Source of the DNA: Rutpela maculata
Taxonomy: Eukaryota; Arthropoda; Insecta; Coleoptera; Cerambycidae
DNA: 64,000 nucleotides
Reading direction: 5' to 3'
Assembly: GCA_936432065.2 (NCBI GenBank)
Contig: OW386285.2
Span: 176,371,984-176,435,983, forward strand
Part shown: piece after piece, positions 45,126 through 57,080 of the stretch
How positions within the stretch are numbered: position 1 is the first letter of the stretch
How the letters are laid out: the number at the start of each line of letters is the position of its first letter
Notes under the pieces: model-generated
Databases searched by the model: none
Told to the model about the DNA's origin: nothing
What the model saw: only the letters and a program-made list of their open reading frames with translations
Position numbers and translations under genes: made by a program

Positions 45126-45746
45126 AGTTGTCAAATCTGTATAGTGGGTCTATTCCAAGTGTAACACTAGTAGGTAGTCGATTAGATTTTCCGAACACAA
45201 GTTCGTGTGGCGTGTACCGCGTCTCTGTATGTACTGAGTTATTGTATGCAAACAATACAATCTATTGTATGCAAAGCACTAATAGGGAACCTAAGAACTC
45301 CAATTATTTTCCCCTTTTGATAATTGAATCCGTAAATACGCCCCTAAACTTTTGTGACTGTTTTCAAGTGCACCTAACGTTTCGTGATGGTAAGCAGTTG
45401 AATTTAATTGAGTTATTCCAAATAGTTTACAAGTTTCTTTAAAAATTTCAGCCAAAAACTCGATACCCTGGTCAGTCATGACGTCTTGGGGTACACCGTA
45501 ACGTAATATGAAGTTTTCAACGAAAGATTTTGCAACTGTAACTGCTTCCTTATTCGGTAGTGGATACCCTTCAACGAATTTACTTAAGTCGCATTACAGC
45601 GTCAGAATATAACGATTCTCTTGTTCGTCTGAGATAAGAGGCCCTACCAAATCAAGAAAAACTTTTTGAAATGCCGTTGTAGCTGTACTGGTAATTGACA
45701 TGGGTTCTTTATTAGACTTTGAATATTTAAACCTTTGGCAGTCGCT
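45126..45746 (-). pseudogene. Gypsy integrase fragment
   Basis: The minus-strand order is CQRFKYSKSNKEP (end of the H2C2 finger), AFQKVFLDLVGPL (first catalytic Asp), VPQDVMTDQGIEFLA (second Asp), STAYHHETLGALENSHKSLG (catalytic Glu in the LEN segment) and FAYNNSVHTETRYTPHELVF. There is an in-frame stop near 45595 and a shift near 45480. Its upstream end continues at 51592-51638 across a 5.8-kb insertion (VEKFVKRCSD). The other end collides head-on with the gag piece. Confidence 0.9.
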
Positions 45747-45829
45747 CGTGGCCTACGTAAATGATTTTATCAGGCCTACGCATTGGATTTCAATGGCGGC
45801 CGTCGGAGTCCTAGCATTCCGGTGCATAC

Positions 45830-46308
45830 TGAAACCCTTAACGCTTTCTTGAATATTTCTAATAAAATTATATGAACTAATACAACAAAGAATGTAAACG
45901 TATGCTTAAAAATGATTTACTTTATATAATTAATAATAAAATATATTATAAAAACATAAATAGTTTTCTAAAAATAAATAAATAATATGTAAATGATTAA
46001 GAATCAGTATTATTGTACTATTAAATAAAATATATCTATAAAACTAAAATACACACTTGATACCTTATTGATTCAGAATAAAATAAACACTTCTAATAAT
46101 AGTTAAAAACAAAACAAAAAATAATTATTTTTTTAATCTCTAACAGCAATAAATTGTGGATAACAAAAATTTAAAATGCCTCTCTAATAATAAGTTACAA
46201 CAGTTATTGTAATAAATATTAAAAGATCGGTACATACACGAGTATGTACAACATATTTATTTTAAATTTAATTCCTATCACAGAGATTGCAACTTTTCAA
46301 CTTTTCTT
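45830..46308. other. AT-rich interior of the 5.85-kb element
   Basis: Strongly AT-rich with no ORF or repeat family recognised. Confidence 0.55.
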
Positions 46309-46998
46309 TTACTTCCACATCCAGTGGAAGTAGAGTAACGACAAAAAAATTTAAAAAATTTTGTTATTGTTCAAATAGGCTTAGAATAACATGAAACGTC
46401 GAGATTCTAAGTTTGAGCGAGAAAAAATTTCTGTCTGTCGGTCTGTCTGTAACTTTTTTTCTGCGCAAGTTTACTCTGGAACCATTTAAGATATTGACTT
46501 GAAATTTGGTACACATAATATGTACTTTAACGAAATCTGGTACTAGAATATATTTTCATCTTGTTCCGTCGAAGGGTTGAGGGGTAAATTTGGGATAAAT
46601 AGGTAAATCAAGCAGGTAAGAGTCCATAAAATTGGTATTTAGGATATACAAGAGAAGCTAAGGTTTCAAAAAAATTTTTGGTAATAGCCACCCCCATTAC
46701 CATCCTCACCCCATTATTAAAGGGGATGAAAAAAAATTGTGATTTAGTGTGTGTACAAGGACCAGAAACCTCAAAATATTTCTTTACTTCATCCACCCCC
46801 ACTACCACCCCCTATCACCATCCCCACCCCTCTACCGATGTGGGTTATCGTTTTATGGGTTTTTGAGGTAGAGGATTTCAAATATTATATTATTAAAGTT
46901 CCATAAACAATTATCTCCACATACAATGTTTTTTCGTTGTGAGTGACTTGGACAAAAAATTTAAATGTGGAAGTAATGATTCCTTGGGCAGCGGTTTC
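46309..46998 (+). repeat. Repeat family R, copy 2
   Basis: ACTTCCACATCCAGTGGAAG at the left, then GTCTGTCGGTCTGTC, ATTGACTTGAAATTTGGTAC, two C-rich blocks and TTTTTTCGTTGTGAGTGACT, and TCCTTGGGCAGCGG at the right. Colinear with copy 1 throughout. Confidence 0.85.
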
Positions 46999-47123
46999 TT
47001 TATCAGACTTTATTTTAATCTCTTCATTGCTAGTCATTTTTTTTCTTATTACACCTCATTTTTTTCCTCACTGATACGATTATTTTTCACTTTAGAATAA
47101 TTGTTCAACAATATATTAGAAAA

Positions 47124-47616
47124 GTATATCAAGTCTCTCACGACGAAAAAATTTTGTACGTGGAAATAATTGTTTATGGAACTTTCATTAATATTTGAAA
47201 TCATCTACCTCCAAAAACCCATAAAACGATATCCCACATCGGTAGTGGGGTGGGGGTAGTGAAGGGGGGTGGTATTGGGGATGGATGAAGTAAAATAATA
47301 TTTTGATGTCTTTGGTTCTTGTACACACATTAAATAACAATTTCTTTTCACCTCCTTTTATAATGGGGTGGGGGTAGTAAGGAGGGGGTGTGGCTAATGG
47401 CAATTTTTTTTTGAGACATTAGCTTTTGTTATATATACTAAATATCAATTTTTTTGGACTCTTACCTGCTTGATTTACCTCTTTACCCCCATTTACTCAA
47501 ATTTACCCTTCAACGGAATAAGATGAAAATATAATCTAGTTCCAGATCTCGTTAAAATACATACGTGTACCAAATTTTCAGTCAATATCTTAAACGGTTG
47601 CAGAGTAATTGTACGC
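47124..47616 (-). repeat. Repeat family R, copy 3, first part
   Basis: Inverse orientation to copy 2. It runs from AAGTCTCTCACGACG through the G-rich complements of the C-rich blocks to ATCTTAAACGGTTGCAGAGT. It stops at the TTGTACGC target word of the 2.6-kb element. Confidence 0.85.
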
Positions 47617-48682
47617 CTCCGATTAAAGAACTTATATCTAGATACATAATGGCATGAATCAAAAAGGATAGGATAGAGTGGAAGGTTCCATATGGCCACA
47701 ATGTATTTTTCCGTACAAGGTTTTCCTGCGCCACCTGGGCGAGTCCTAGGCAGCATGAAATCCCCCCACTACCACACATAGCGGGAAACTGAAACTCAAG
47801 GTCTTCAATCCATGCACCCTGCGCGGGTCGAGCTCGTAAAGGAACTTTCAGCCTTCAATTTTTAGCGGGAAATTTAAATTCGGAAGTACCGAGCCGGCGC
47901 CCTCTGCAGGTCAGATGCGTAACTAAATCCCCCACTGCCCACTACCGCCATTACCGGGAAATTTAAACTCTCGAGGCACCGCACTCGTGCCACTGGATTT
48001 CTTAAAAATCAAGGGAAAAAGAAGCGATAAACGTGGAAAAAAGAAGCGATAAACGTGAAAAAAATTACTTTATTTTAAGAAATAGCCACTGCACTAACAA
48101 AACAAATATTACTAGTAATAAGTGAATTTAAATAGTATAAATAATTTATAAAATATTCTACAAATGACACTGTATAATAACTTATAACTAGAAATTTGTA
48201 TAACACTGATCAATAGTTATGCTACAGTGTTGTATTGAACAGAAAATAAAAATTCTAGCCGTAATGAATTCAACGTGTGCAATTGAAAAAAATTAATCAT
48301 ACAAAATTAATAAATAAAACGGACACAAAACTGACAGAAAAAATAACAAATATAAACATGTCAGCTCCAATAAAAAAAAATCGTAATCGTATACTAAAAA
48401 TAAATTAATGGGTAAAACAAAAATCACTAATTGGTGGTAGCTCAAAATACAACCATTACAAATTATCGAAAAATATTATTTTGTGTACTAATTCAGCAGA
48501 TAACTTTCAATGAAACCATTCATTCTTTCCATATACTATCGATCCAAGTCTGATCATACCAGTATATCAACAAAAAATGACTCTTACGAGACATCTTATC
48601 AACTGCTTTCATCTAACAATATCAATATCAAAAACAAGAAAATTATATTCTTTCTATATACTGATGATCAAGGTATGATCAT

Positions 48683-48766
48683 GCAGTGGCGGCTGGTGAT
48701 ATTTCAATTTTTTTTTCTCGTTTGTGGCGCGTGGGACCCATACGAAATATGGGAAATAACATCTCA
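48683..48766 (+). repeat. hAT terminal fragment
   Basis: CAGTGGCGGCTGGTGATATT is a classic hAT-type terminus. From about 48703 it matches the arms of the palindrome at 50668 (GTGGCGC-TGGGACCCATAC, AAATATGGGAAATAACATCT). The other end is not found nearby. Confidence 0.65.
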
Positions 48767-49143
48767 AGCTGAACTTGGTTTGAACTTAGTTGGTACAACT
48801 CGCCCTAAGTGCTAGCAATTTGCAAGATTTGTATGCTAAGTACATGATAAAGATCTTCGTAAGGCGGAGGGTACCAAGCTGGTAGCATATTTTCATAACA
48901 ATTTCAAATCAAACTGGCATCTGGGATCTTACTCACATTTCGAGTTCCTCAGGGACCATAAAAAACCCATGCCCTTTATATTTATCGTTTCTTCTACGAC
49001 AGTTTGAAAAATTGCAGGCCACAACCATTATATACTTTATAACTATAATCAAAACTATAATTTTTTACACATATAATACTCATTTGCTTTTTCTACATGT
49101 GACATTTATTATGATCACCATTACCATTGCATTGCATGATTGT

Positions 49144-50185
49144 AAGGTTAGGTGCGTTTTTTTGTCCACGACCGGTAGAGTTAGAATTACCAGAATGATA
49201 TTTACCAATAAAACGACAAAACTGAAATTCCTAGGTGGGAGGCGACAAATTTCTTAGGATTCTTAAATAACGAATAATGGCATCGACATTCATGTGTATG
49301 GAATCAGAATGGCGAGCAAAAAAACGACAAGATTTGATATTCCGGTGTCAGAATTGTAGCAAAAAAACGCACCTGTTGATTATAGACCAACAGCAAGGTC
49401 AATAGTATAGACAACAATCTCTTTCATTGATGCCGATGCCTGTAAATATGTTGTTGCTGCCTAAAACTCGACAGATGGCATGTGTACGCGAGCCTTCCGC
49501 TCTATCTTATCCTTTTTGGCATGAATTTTATGATCCCGAAAGACTCCCATTCTAAGGCACTTCTTCCCATAAGTTGCTGATTGGCCCATCGGCGTATTCG
49601 CGGCCTCTCGTGCACGATCGGCTTCAGTTCGATTATCATAATATCAATTGACAGTTCGGCCATTAATGTCAATAAATGTTTTTCGTGTTCTCAGACCAAA
49701 AACTGGTGAAAAAGTAATTTTATTTTAAGTTGTGATTTGCTTAATACCTAAATAATATTCTCTATTCATATTTACACAGTTTAGTGACAATATATTTTGT
49801 GCAAATAAATAGTGTAGTGCTGTGCCGTTTGCAGAAAGCAGTTTAGAAAAGAAGAAAATCGATCGTTCCATAGTCGTAACATGATGAAGTTCAGTTTACA
49901 GTTATAAAGTAAATAGCAATTAAATTTTAATATCCTTTCAATACATATTTATCTTACTGTTTTATCTTACTGTAATATCGTATGCCTACATCACGTTATA
50001 TAAAGAGCCGGTAATGCAGGAATTGCAATAATTCATTTTAATGAAAATATTTACCATTCTACACATTTTCTACACACACAACGCCACTGTTGCCTATGGG
50101 ATGTGATGTTCATCTATCCATTTTAATGGACATATAATGTGACTATGTTAGGAGCAAACAAGGTATATAGTGAAAAGATAGCCTG
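49144..50185. other. Non-coding right half of the 2.6-kb element
   Basis: Contains the short inverted pair noted above and a GC-richer patch at 49560-49640. No ORF or RNA gene seen. Confidence 0.45.
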
Positions 50186-50218
50186 TTATGTATCTAGATA
50201 TAAGTTCTTTAATCGGAG

Positions 50219-50368
50219 TTGTACGCACAAAGAAAGTGACAGACAGAGAGAATTTTTTTGCTCAAACTTAAAATCTCGACGTTTCATGACATTCTAAATC
50301 TAAATGAACAATAAAATTTTTTTAAAATTTTTTTGTCGTTACAAGACTTCCACTGGATGTGGAAGTAA
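50219..50368 (-). repeat. Repeat family R, copy 3, second part
   Basis: Resumes after the TTGTACGC duplication with GCACAAAGAAAGTGACAGAC and ends in the palindromic terminus ACTTCCACTGGATGTGGAAG. Together with 47124-47616 it makes one interrupted copy. Confidence 0.85.
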
Positions 50369-50667
50369 TTGCTTAGTAAAGTGATTAACGCAGATTACTG
50401 AATTTTTATTCGAGATAAAATGTTTTCGGGGAATGCTGTGAGACCATTTTTTGCCAGGTTCTTGTCCGACGGAAAACGAAACAGTAGTATATCGTTGTTT
50501 ATTGTAATTTGATTTGCACTGGCACACAACATCGACGCCATCGACGGGGCATTCTTTTAATTGACATTCATTAATTAAGGGCGTTTTCATAATGTTCACA
50601 GTATAAAGATGCAGTAATAAATCAATATCTAATTTCAGTATTAGGAGGCTGAATCATTTATTTGTAG

Positions 50668-51288
50668 CAAGCGCGGATCTAGAAATTTCAATAATTTTTT
50701 TCTCGTCTGTGGCGCATGGGACCCATACGAAATATGGGAAATAACATCTCGAGAAGCACTTCTCTAACGACCCCTAAAAAATTTTGAAAAAGCAGTTTGC
50801 GAAAAAATTTTTCAAAATTCGATTACCCCCCTAGGTTTAGGGACTCCTGTTTAAAATTATTTTTTTTGTCATATGCATTTTACTTTTCATAAAAATACAA
50901 CACTGTATTTTGAAGTTTATGAAAATATTTTCGTTACTAACTGAAACACAACGAATTGAAATTTTGTGATTTACAATTTAACAAATCACAAAATTTCAAT
51001 TCGTTGTATCTCAGTTAGTAATGAAAATATTTTCATAAACTTCAAAACTGATTGTTGTATTTTTATGAAACGAAAAATGCATATGACAAAAAAAAATAAT
51101 TTTAAACAGGAATCCCTAATCCTGGGGGGGTAATCGAATTTTGAAAAATTTTTTCGCAAACTGCTTTTTCAAAATTTTTTAGGGGTCGTTAGAGAAGTGC
51201 TTCTCGAGATGTTATTTCCCATATTTCGTATGGGTCCCATGCGCCACACACGAGAAAAAAATTATTGAAATTTCTAGATCCGCGCTTG
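50668..51288. mobile_element. hAT-type full-length palindrome, 621 bp
   Basis: The two halves are nearly perfect inverted copies meeting near 50978. Each end begins CAAGCGCGGATCTAGAAATT. ATTTGTAG flanks both sides (50660-50667 and 51289-51296), an 8-bp duplication. The terminus is close to the CAG-GGCGGATC ends of many hAT MITEs. The stem would be about 300 bp, so transcription would give long double-stranded RNA. Confidence 0.93.
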
Positions 51289-51591
51289 ATTTGTAGTATT
51301 TCTCACGATCTATTTTGTGAATTATTACTGTGTTAGGCACATTAAATATTTAAGTAATTCCCTTCTCATTTGACTCCAGTACAAATTGAAATCCAATTAG
51401 TTGGCACTAATCCATACTCAACTTAATACTAAACAAATTATACGAAGAAATAAAATATTAATCTTGCAAAAGAGCGCTAAATCCACCCGTAGCCGCAGTA
51501 ACTTTGTAAAGTCGTAGGACTCCTTTCGTGACGTCACACGCGGACTCGAGTGCAATGCGGTGGCCTGATAAAATCATTTACGTAGGCTACG

Positions 51592-51638
51592 AGTCGCTAC
51601 AGCGTTTAACAAATTTTTCTACATCTGCTCGTGTCTTC
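51592..51638 (-). pseudogene. Gypsy integrase fragment, continuation
   Basis: The minus frame reads TRADVEKFVKRCSD, the part of the H2C2 finger that joins DCQRFKYSK at 45746 once the 5.85-kb insert and one AGTCGCT are removed. It stops at an (AAT)n tract at 51640. Confidence 0.8.
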
Positions 51639-52256
51639 TAATAATAATAATAACAATAATAATAAGCAAAGATGGGGAACTTTAAAATTTTTAAGTATCT
51701 AAATTAAAATGTTACTGAACAGTAACATTTTTTTGTGGTTTTTATTGTTTTTTTAAATTAACAAATCATTATAAAGTTTTTTCATGGGCTTAGTCTTATT
51801 CAAAGTTTTATTGCGAACAACTTTTTTATTTTTGCGATATAATTACTAGGACCGGAGATAAAAGGAAAATAGCAGAAAATTTCAATGATGAAAAATAAAT
51901 TGTTAAAATATTACAAGAAGCTATGGACCGATTTAATCCGAAAGTGCACATAGCACCTATTATTAAACGTAAAACAAATTAAAATAATGAAGTTGCTGAA
52001 GATAAACAGTTCCATTCAACATTTATTCTCCATTAATAGTGATAAATTACTAAAGGCTGATTACCGACTTAATATGCCGGCAGGATATGCTAGAGTCTTA
52101 TTCTATAGTTCAAATCTTAATAAAATATATCCACTATGTACAGTGTTGCCAGTATTATGAGGCAAAGACGCACTATATGTATAAGGAGGCGATACCACTG
52201 GCCGATACATTTCAGCGTATCTAGTATAAAAACAGTCGCGCCCTCTAATGCGAAAT
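51639..52256. other. Non-coding spacer with (AAT)n
   Basis: An (AAT)n tract at 51640-51664 may be a LINE tail. The rest is AT-rich, and no gene is recognised. Confidence 0.45.
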
Positions 52257-52935
52257 GATGTATACTAAAGTGTATCACGGACTCTTTCATAGCATAATGT
52301 GCTATGGAATTTTACTGTGGGGCGGCTCTGCACACACTGTCAAGATTTTAAAATTGCAAAAGAGAGCTATCCGAGTTATTACGAATTCAAAATATAACGA
52401 AAGCTGTAGACCTTTGTTTAAAAGGTTAGGTGTTCTCACTTGCACTAATCAGTATATTTTAGAGTGCATTCTTTTTGCTAGAAACCATCTGTCTCATTAC
52501 CAAACTCAGAATTGCTACAAAACAAGGAATGAATCTGTTGTAGTTCCTTTCTTCCGTCTGACTAGAAACATAAATTCATTTAGATATCTATCTATAAAAT
52601 TCTACAACCTACTGCCAAATAGCTGGAAAACACTCAAGGATATTGCGTTCGCCAAGAAAGTAAGAAATTTTCTGAAAGAAAATGTCTTTTATGAGATAGA
52701 TGAATTTTTCACGTACTTTAATTGTTTTTAAATGTAATTGTCTGTATTGTTGATCTTAATTGTTTTATTTAATGCTATATTCCAGTTTATAATTGTAGTA
52801 CTTTTACATTGATGTTCTTATGCCATTGTTTTTTATTTTATCTTAACGTAAGTGTCTATATTAATCTTTGTATCTGACGAGTGTAAACAATATTGTATTG
52901 TCACACACAATAAATAAACTACTACTACTACTATG
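52257..52935 (+). pseudogene. LINE 3' fragment with (CTA)n tail
   Basis: 158 open codons: YHGLFHSIMCYGILLWGGSA, LKLQKRAIRVITNSKY, YNLLPNSWKTLKDIAFAKKV and ENVFYEIDEFFTYFN. This is the closing part of an ORF2, similar to the end of the LINE at 11343-13063 (FYSVEEFLNYFN). A 3' UTR follows to AATAAATAAACTACTACTAC at 52910-52935. It is 5' truncated. Confidence 0.85.
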
Positions 52936-53119
52936 TGTAGAGACGTAGGGGTCATTTTCAACTCTATGCTAAAATCCGTGTACGTGACATATGAATGGTA
53001 AATATCATTTTAAACCATATATACACGGGGATTCGTTTTCGCCTCCACTTTTTCGATTTCGGCTCCGATTTCGGAGGCGTCGTCTGTTGCTTATATTCGG
53101 AGGCGTATCTATGTGTTGG

Positions 53120-54255
<1,136 letters not shown>

Positions 54256-56950
54256 TATAATAATAATAATAATAATAATAAAGCATTTATTGTGCATATA
54301 TACATATAAATTAACATACACACAAAATGACTAGGCACATTTAAATGATTTTAACCTAACCCCAAAAAATATAGTCAATAGTACAATAAAATACAATAAA
54401 AAATAATAAAATACAGCAAATACACAGAAACTTGTTTTAAAAAATATAAATATAAAATATTACTTAAAATTTTGTAAAGTCAATATTATTTAAACTATTA
54501 TCACATATAGCTTGCTTTAGTTTGGACTTCAGTGAAGCAACAGAGATGTTGTGGAATTCAGTAGGTAAATTATTTAGGATATAAGATGAAATATAAGAAA
54601 AGCTTCCCGAAAAAATAGCACTATGATGTAAAGGTACTGTGACTCGGTTAGCAATGTTTCGTAAGTGTCTGTCATGAACTTGATCACGTCTTATAATTTT
54701 GTTAGATAAGTACTCAGGTAATCCTGTTTGTAAAATCTTGTTAAGAAAGCATGAGTAGTGTACGAATCTAGCTTCGTGTTGTTTAAGTAGGCCCAAGTCT
54801 CGAATGTAAGGTGTAATATGAGCATAACGTGGTATATCAGTTAAAAACCGAATACAATGATTTTGCATTCTTTGAATACGTATTTTATTTTCAACCGACA
54901 AACACGGGCCATATACAATATCACCATAGTTCATTTGCGATATAACTAAATTATTAATTAGCATCTTTTTTGTCTCAACATCCAAATATTCTTTGAATGG
55001 GAAAAGCTGTTTTAAACTTAAATATGCTTTACGGCATATTAGATCAACATGCTTGGTAAATTTAAGCTGATTGTCAAAGGTCACTCCTAAGTTTCTTACA
55101 TGCTCAACAGTTGGTATGTGTTCATTATTAATCGTAAGTGAAAAATCTCTGACTTTATTAATATTTTGGTTAGAACCAATTAGAATGTGTTGACGTTTAT
55201 TTGGATTTAGCAGCAAGGTATTATCATAAGACCATTGCTTTATTTTATCTAAATCAGAGTTAATTTCATAAACTGCATTTTGTGCATTGTCAGGTGAGAA
55301 ACTAATACTAAGCGAAATGTCGTCCGCAAACATATAAATATTACAATATTCAACAACATGTTGTAAATCAGAAATAAAAACAGAGAATAGCAAAGAGCCT
55401 AAAACAGATCCTTGCGGTACGCCTGAAGTAATAGAACGAGAAGCTGACATGTCAATTTTTTCTGAAGTTTGAAGAATAGTACATTGATTTCTGTTAAATA
55501 AATAATTGTTTAGCCATTGTAAGCAGTTATCCCTAATACCGTAATAATGAAGTTTTGCTAAAAGACAGTTTAAATCAATTGAATCAAAAGCCTTGGTCAT
55601 ATCAAGAAGTGTTAAAGAATTAAGTTTATGGTTATCGATAGCCGTGATGAAATCGTCTGTCATTGAACAAAGAGAAGTTATTGTACTGAATCCTTTTCTA
55701 TACCCTGACTGTTTAGGTGGTAAAATGTTTAAAGCCTCAACGTACCCAGTTAATTGAATATGTAGGGAAGCCTCAGCGATTTTGAGAGGTACAGGCAATA
55801 AGCTGATAGGTCTTAAATCAGATAAGTTTTCAATGATGGAATTAGGTTTTTTGGGAATTGGTTTAACAATTGCCGTTTTCCACAAATCAGGTACATTGCC
55901 GATTTCGAATGAATAATTAATAATATGAGTAAGTGGCTCGACTACCCAAGTGAGAGCTAGCTGCAACATTCTAGCAGAAATCTTATCATAACCCATTGTA
56001 TAAGGTTTTTGTTTTAATATCAATAGTTTGATAAAATCTGGTTCAACAGGAACATACTCAAATTGGTTTTCAGAAAACACTTCAGAATAAAATTTGCTTA
56101 AAGAGTTGGGTTGGGTAGATAAATTAGGTATTGAATCAAGAAAGAAGCCATTAATATCATTTGCATTTCCCAAATTTGGTGGTAAGGAAAGAGATTTACT
56201 TTTGTTATTATCATGTATATTCCACCTTTTCAGATCAGACCATAACAGTTTGCTGTCAAAACGATGTAACTGTAAGGTTTGTGTGAAATACTTTTTTTTT
56301 TCTAATTTTAACGAGTAGTTATAGTGATTTCGTAAAAGGCAGTACTGATTTCTGTTTTCAGTAAGTCTAGTCTTTCTGTACTTCAACCAAGATTGCCTTT
56401 TTCGTTTTCTTAATTCATGTAGTGTCTTGTTAAACCAGGGTTGAGATTGTCTTCTACTATTACATGTAATATATTTAACAGGAGCATGAGTATCAAACAG
56501 TTTTATTAAACAAGAATTGAAATATTCCACTTTATCATTCAAATTTGGTATGAGATACACATGACTCCAGTCAACTAAATCGCCATCATCTTGAAATTTT
56601 TTAATATCAAAATTCTTAAAACATCGTATTGGTTTCTTTAACAAATTCGGAGTGCCATGTAGTAGTTCTAATGTACATTCAATTAAATTGTGATCGGCCA
56701 AACTAAAGCTAGTTACTTGTGTTGTAATATTAAGATCAGAATTTGATACTATCACATCAATAAGTGTTTCAGTTTCATCGGTAATTCGTGTAGGAGTTTC
56801 AATGTTTTGCTTACAGTCATATTCAAATAACAATCTATTGAAGAATTTAGTCATTATACTATCATTCATTAAATTAATGTTAATATCTCCTAAGATAACA
56901 AAATTTTCAATATTTAATGCTGCAAAGTTAACAATTTTAGCGCAAAATAT
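54256..56950 (-). mobile_element. 5'-truncated LINE, 2.7 kb, with open ORF2
   Basis: The (AAT)n tail at 54258-54284 is followed (minus-strand reading: preceded) by the 3' UTR shared with 42066-42490. The coding part is uninterrupted from the start of similarity to its stop. Similarity begins about 56945 inside the endonuclease, so the 5' part including ORF1 is missing. Confidence 0.88.
54464..56950 (-). CDS. LINE ORF2 (partial endonuclease, complete reverse transcriptase)
   Basis: At least 801 codons without a stop (ATG 56869), and the frame extends upstream to about 56945 through FVILGDININL, the endonuclease GD-N box. The endonuclease C terminus keeps the SLADHNLIE catalytic Asp-His. The reverse transcriptase has PYTMGYDKISARML, LRPISLLPVPLKI, LLDMTKAFDSIDLNCLL, SGVPQGSVLGSLLFSVFISD and FADDISLS. 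Then come RNLGVTFDNQLKFTKHVDLI and a closing FHNISVASLKSKLK. CR1/Jockey-group by overall pattern. The intact frame suggests recent insertion. Half the endonuclease is missing, so autonomous movement is unlikely. Confidence 0.92.
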   Translation of the reverse strand: MFCAKIVNFAALNIENFVILGDININLMNDSIMTKFFNRLLFEYDCKQNIETPTRITDETETLIDVIVSNSDLNITTQVTSFSLADHNLIECTLELLHGTPNLLKKPIRCFKNFDIKKFQDDGDLVDWSHVYLIPNLNDKVEYFNSCLIKLFDTHAPVKYITCNSRRQSQPWFNKTLHELRKRKRQSWLKYRKTRLTENRNQYCLLRNHYNYSLKLEKKKYFTQTLQLHRFDSKLLWSDLKRWNIHDNNKSKSLSLPPNLGNANDINGFFLDSIPNLSTQPNSLSKFYSEVFSENQFEYVPVEPDFIKLLILKQKPYTMGYDKISARMLQLALTWVVEPLTHIINYSFEIGNVPDLWKTAIVKPIPKKPNSIIENLSDLRPISLLPVPLKIAEASLHIQLTGYVEALNILPPKQSGYRKGFSTITSLCSMTDDFITAIDNHKLNSLTLLDMTKAFDSIDLNCLLAKLHYYGIRDNCLQWLNNYLFNRNQCTILQTSEKIDMSASRSITSGVPQGSVLGSLLFSVFISDLQHVVEYCNIYMFADDISLSISFSPDNAQNAVYEINSDLDKIKQWSYDNTLLLNPNKRQHILIGSNQNINKVRDFSLTINNEHIPTVEHVRNLGVTFDNQLKFTKHVDLICRKAYLSLKQLFPFKEYLDVETKKMLINNLVISQMNYGDIVYGPCLSVENKIRIQRMQNHCIRFLTDIPRYAHITPYIRDLGLLKQHEARFVHYSCFLNKILQTGLPEYLSNKIIRRDQVHDRHLRNIANRVTVPLHHSAIFSGSFSYISSYILNNLPTEFHNISVASLKSKLKQAICDNSLNNIDFTKF

Positions 56951-57080
56951 TTATCCAATGGCCAAAACCAACAAAAATTTCCAAATTTCCATCTCTTATT
57001 GTTTAAGTGAATCGACTCTTAGGACAGTTTTTTTTTTAATGTAGATTTTTAAAATAGTAATGTAATGAAGGCAAAAATAG

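Larger units (their letters stand above)
47617..50218. mobile_element. TIR DNA element of 2.6 kb with perfect 33-bp ends
   Basis: The first 33 bp (47617-47649, beginning CTCCGATTAAAGAACTTATA) and the last 33 bp (50186-50218) are exact inverted copies. TTGTACGC flanks both sides (47609-47616 and 50219-50226), an 8-bp duplication. A second inverted pair (CAAAAAGGATAGGATAGAG near 47660; its complement near 49500) shows the TIR once ran further, and that about 660 bp was inserted into the right end. Inside are GGGAAA-TTTAAA-type repeats at 47785-47970, a hAT-end piece (48683) and a short inverted pair GGTGCGTTTTTTT (49151 / 49358). No transposase ORF. Confidence 0.9.
45747..51591. mobile_element. 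TIR DNA element of 5.85 kb in the Gypsy integrase
   Basis: The 7-bp word AGTCGCT lies on both sides (45740-45746 and 51592-51598), and removing the insert restores the integrase frame. The TIRs start CGTGGCCTACGTAAATGATT on the left and CGTAGCCTACGTAAATGATT for the complement of the right. They stay similar for about 30 bp and then imperfectly to about 80 bp (GGAGTCCTA). Without its own nested insertions it would be about 2.6 kb. No transposase frame is seen. A 6-7 bp duplication is compatible with Dada-type elements, but I cannot assign it. Confidence 0.85.

Noticed and set aside
44786..45442. A 218-codon plus-strand frame as one protein
   Set aside because: Only the first part is gag; after about 45125 the same bases encode integrase on the minus strand.
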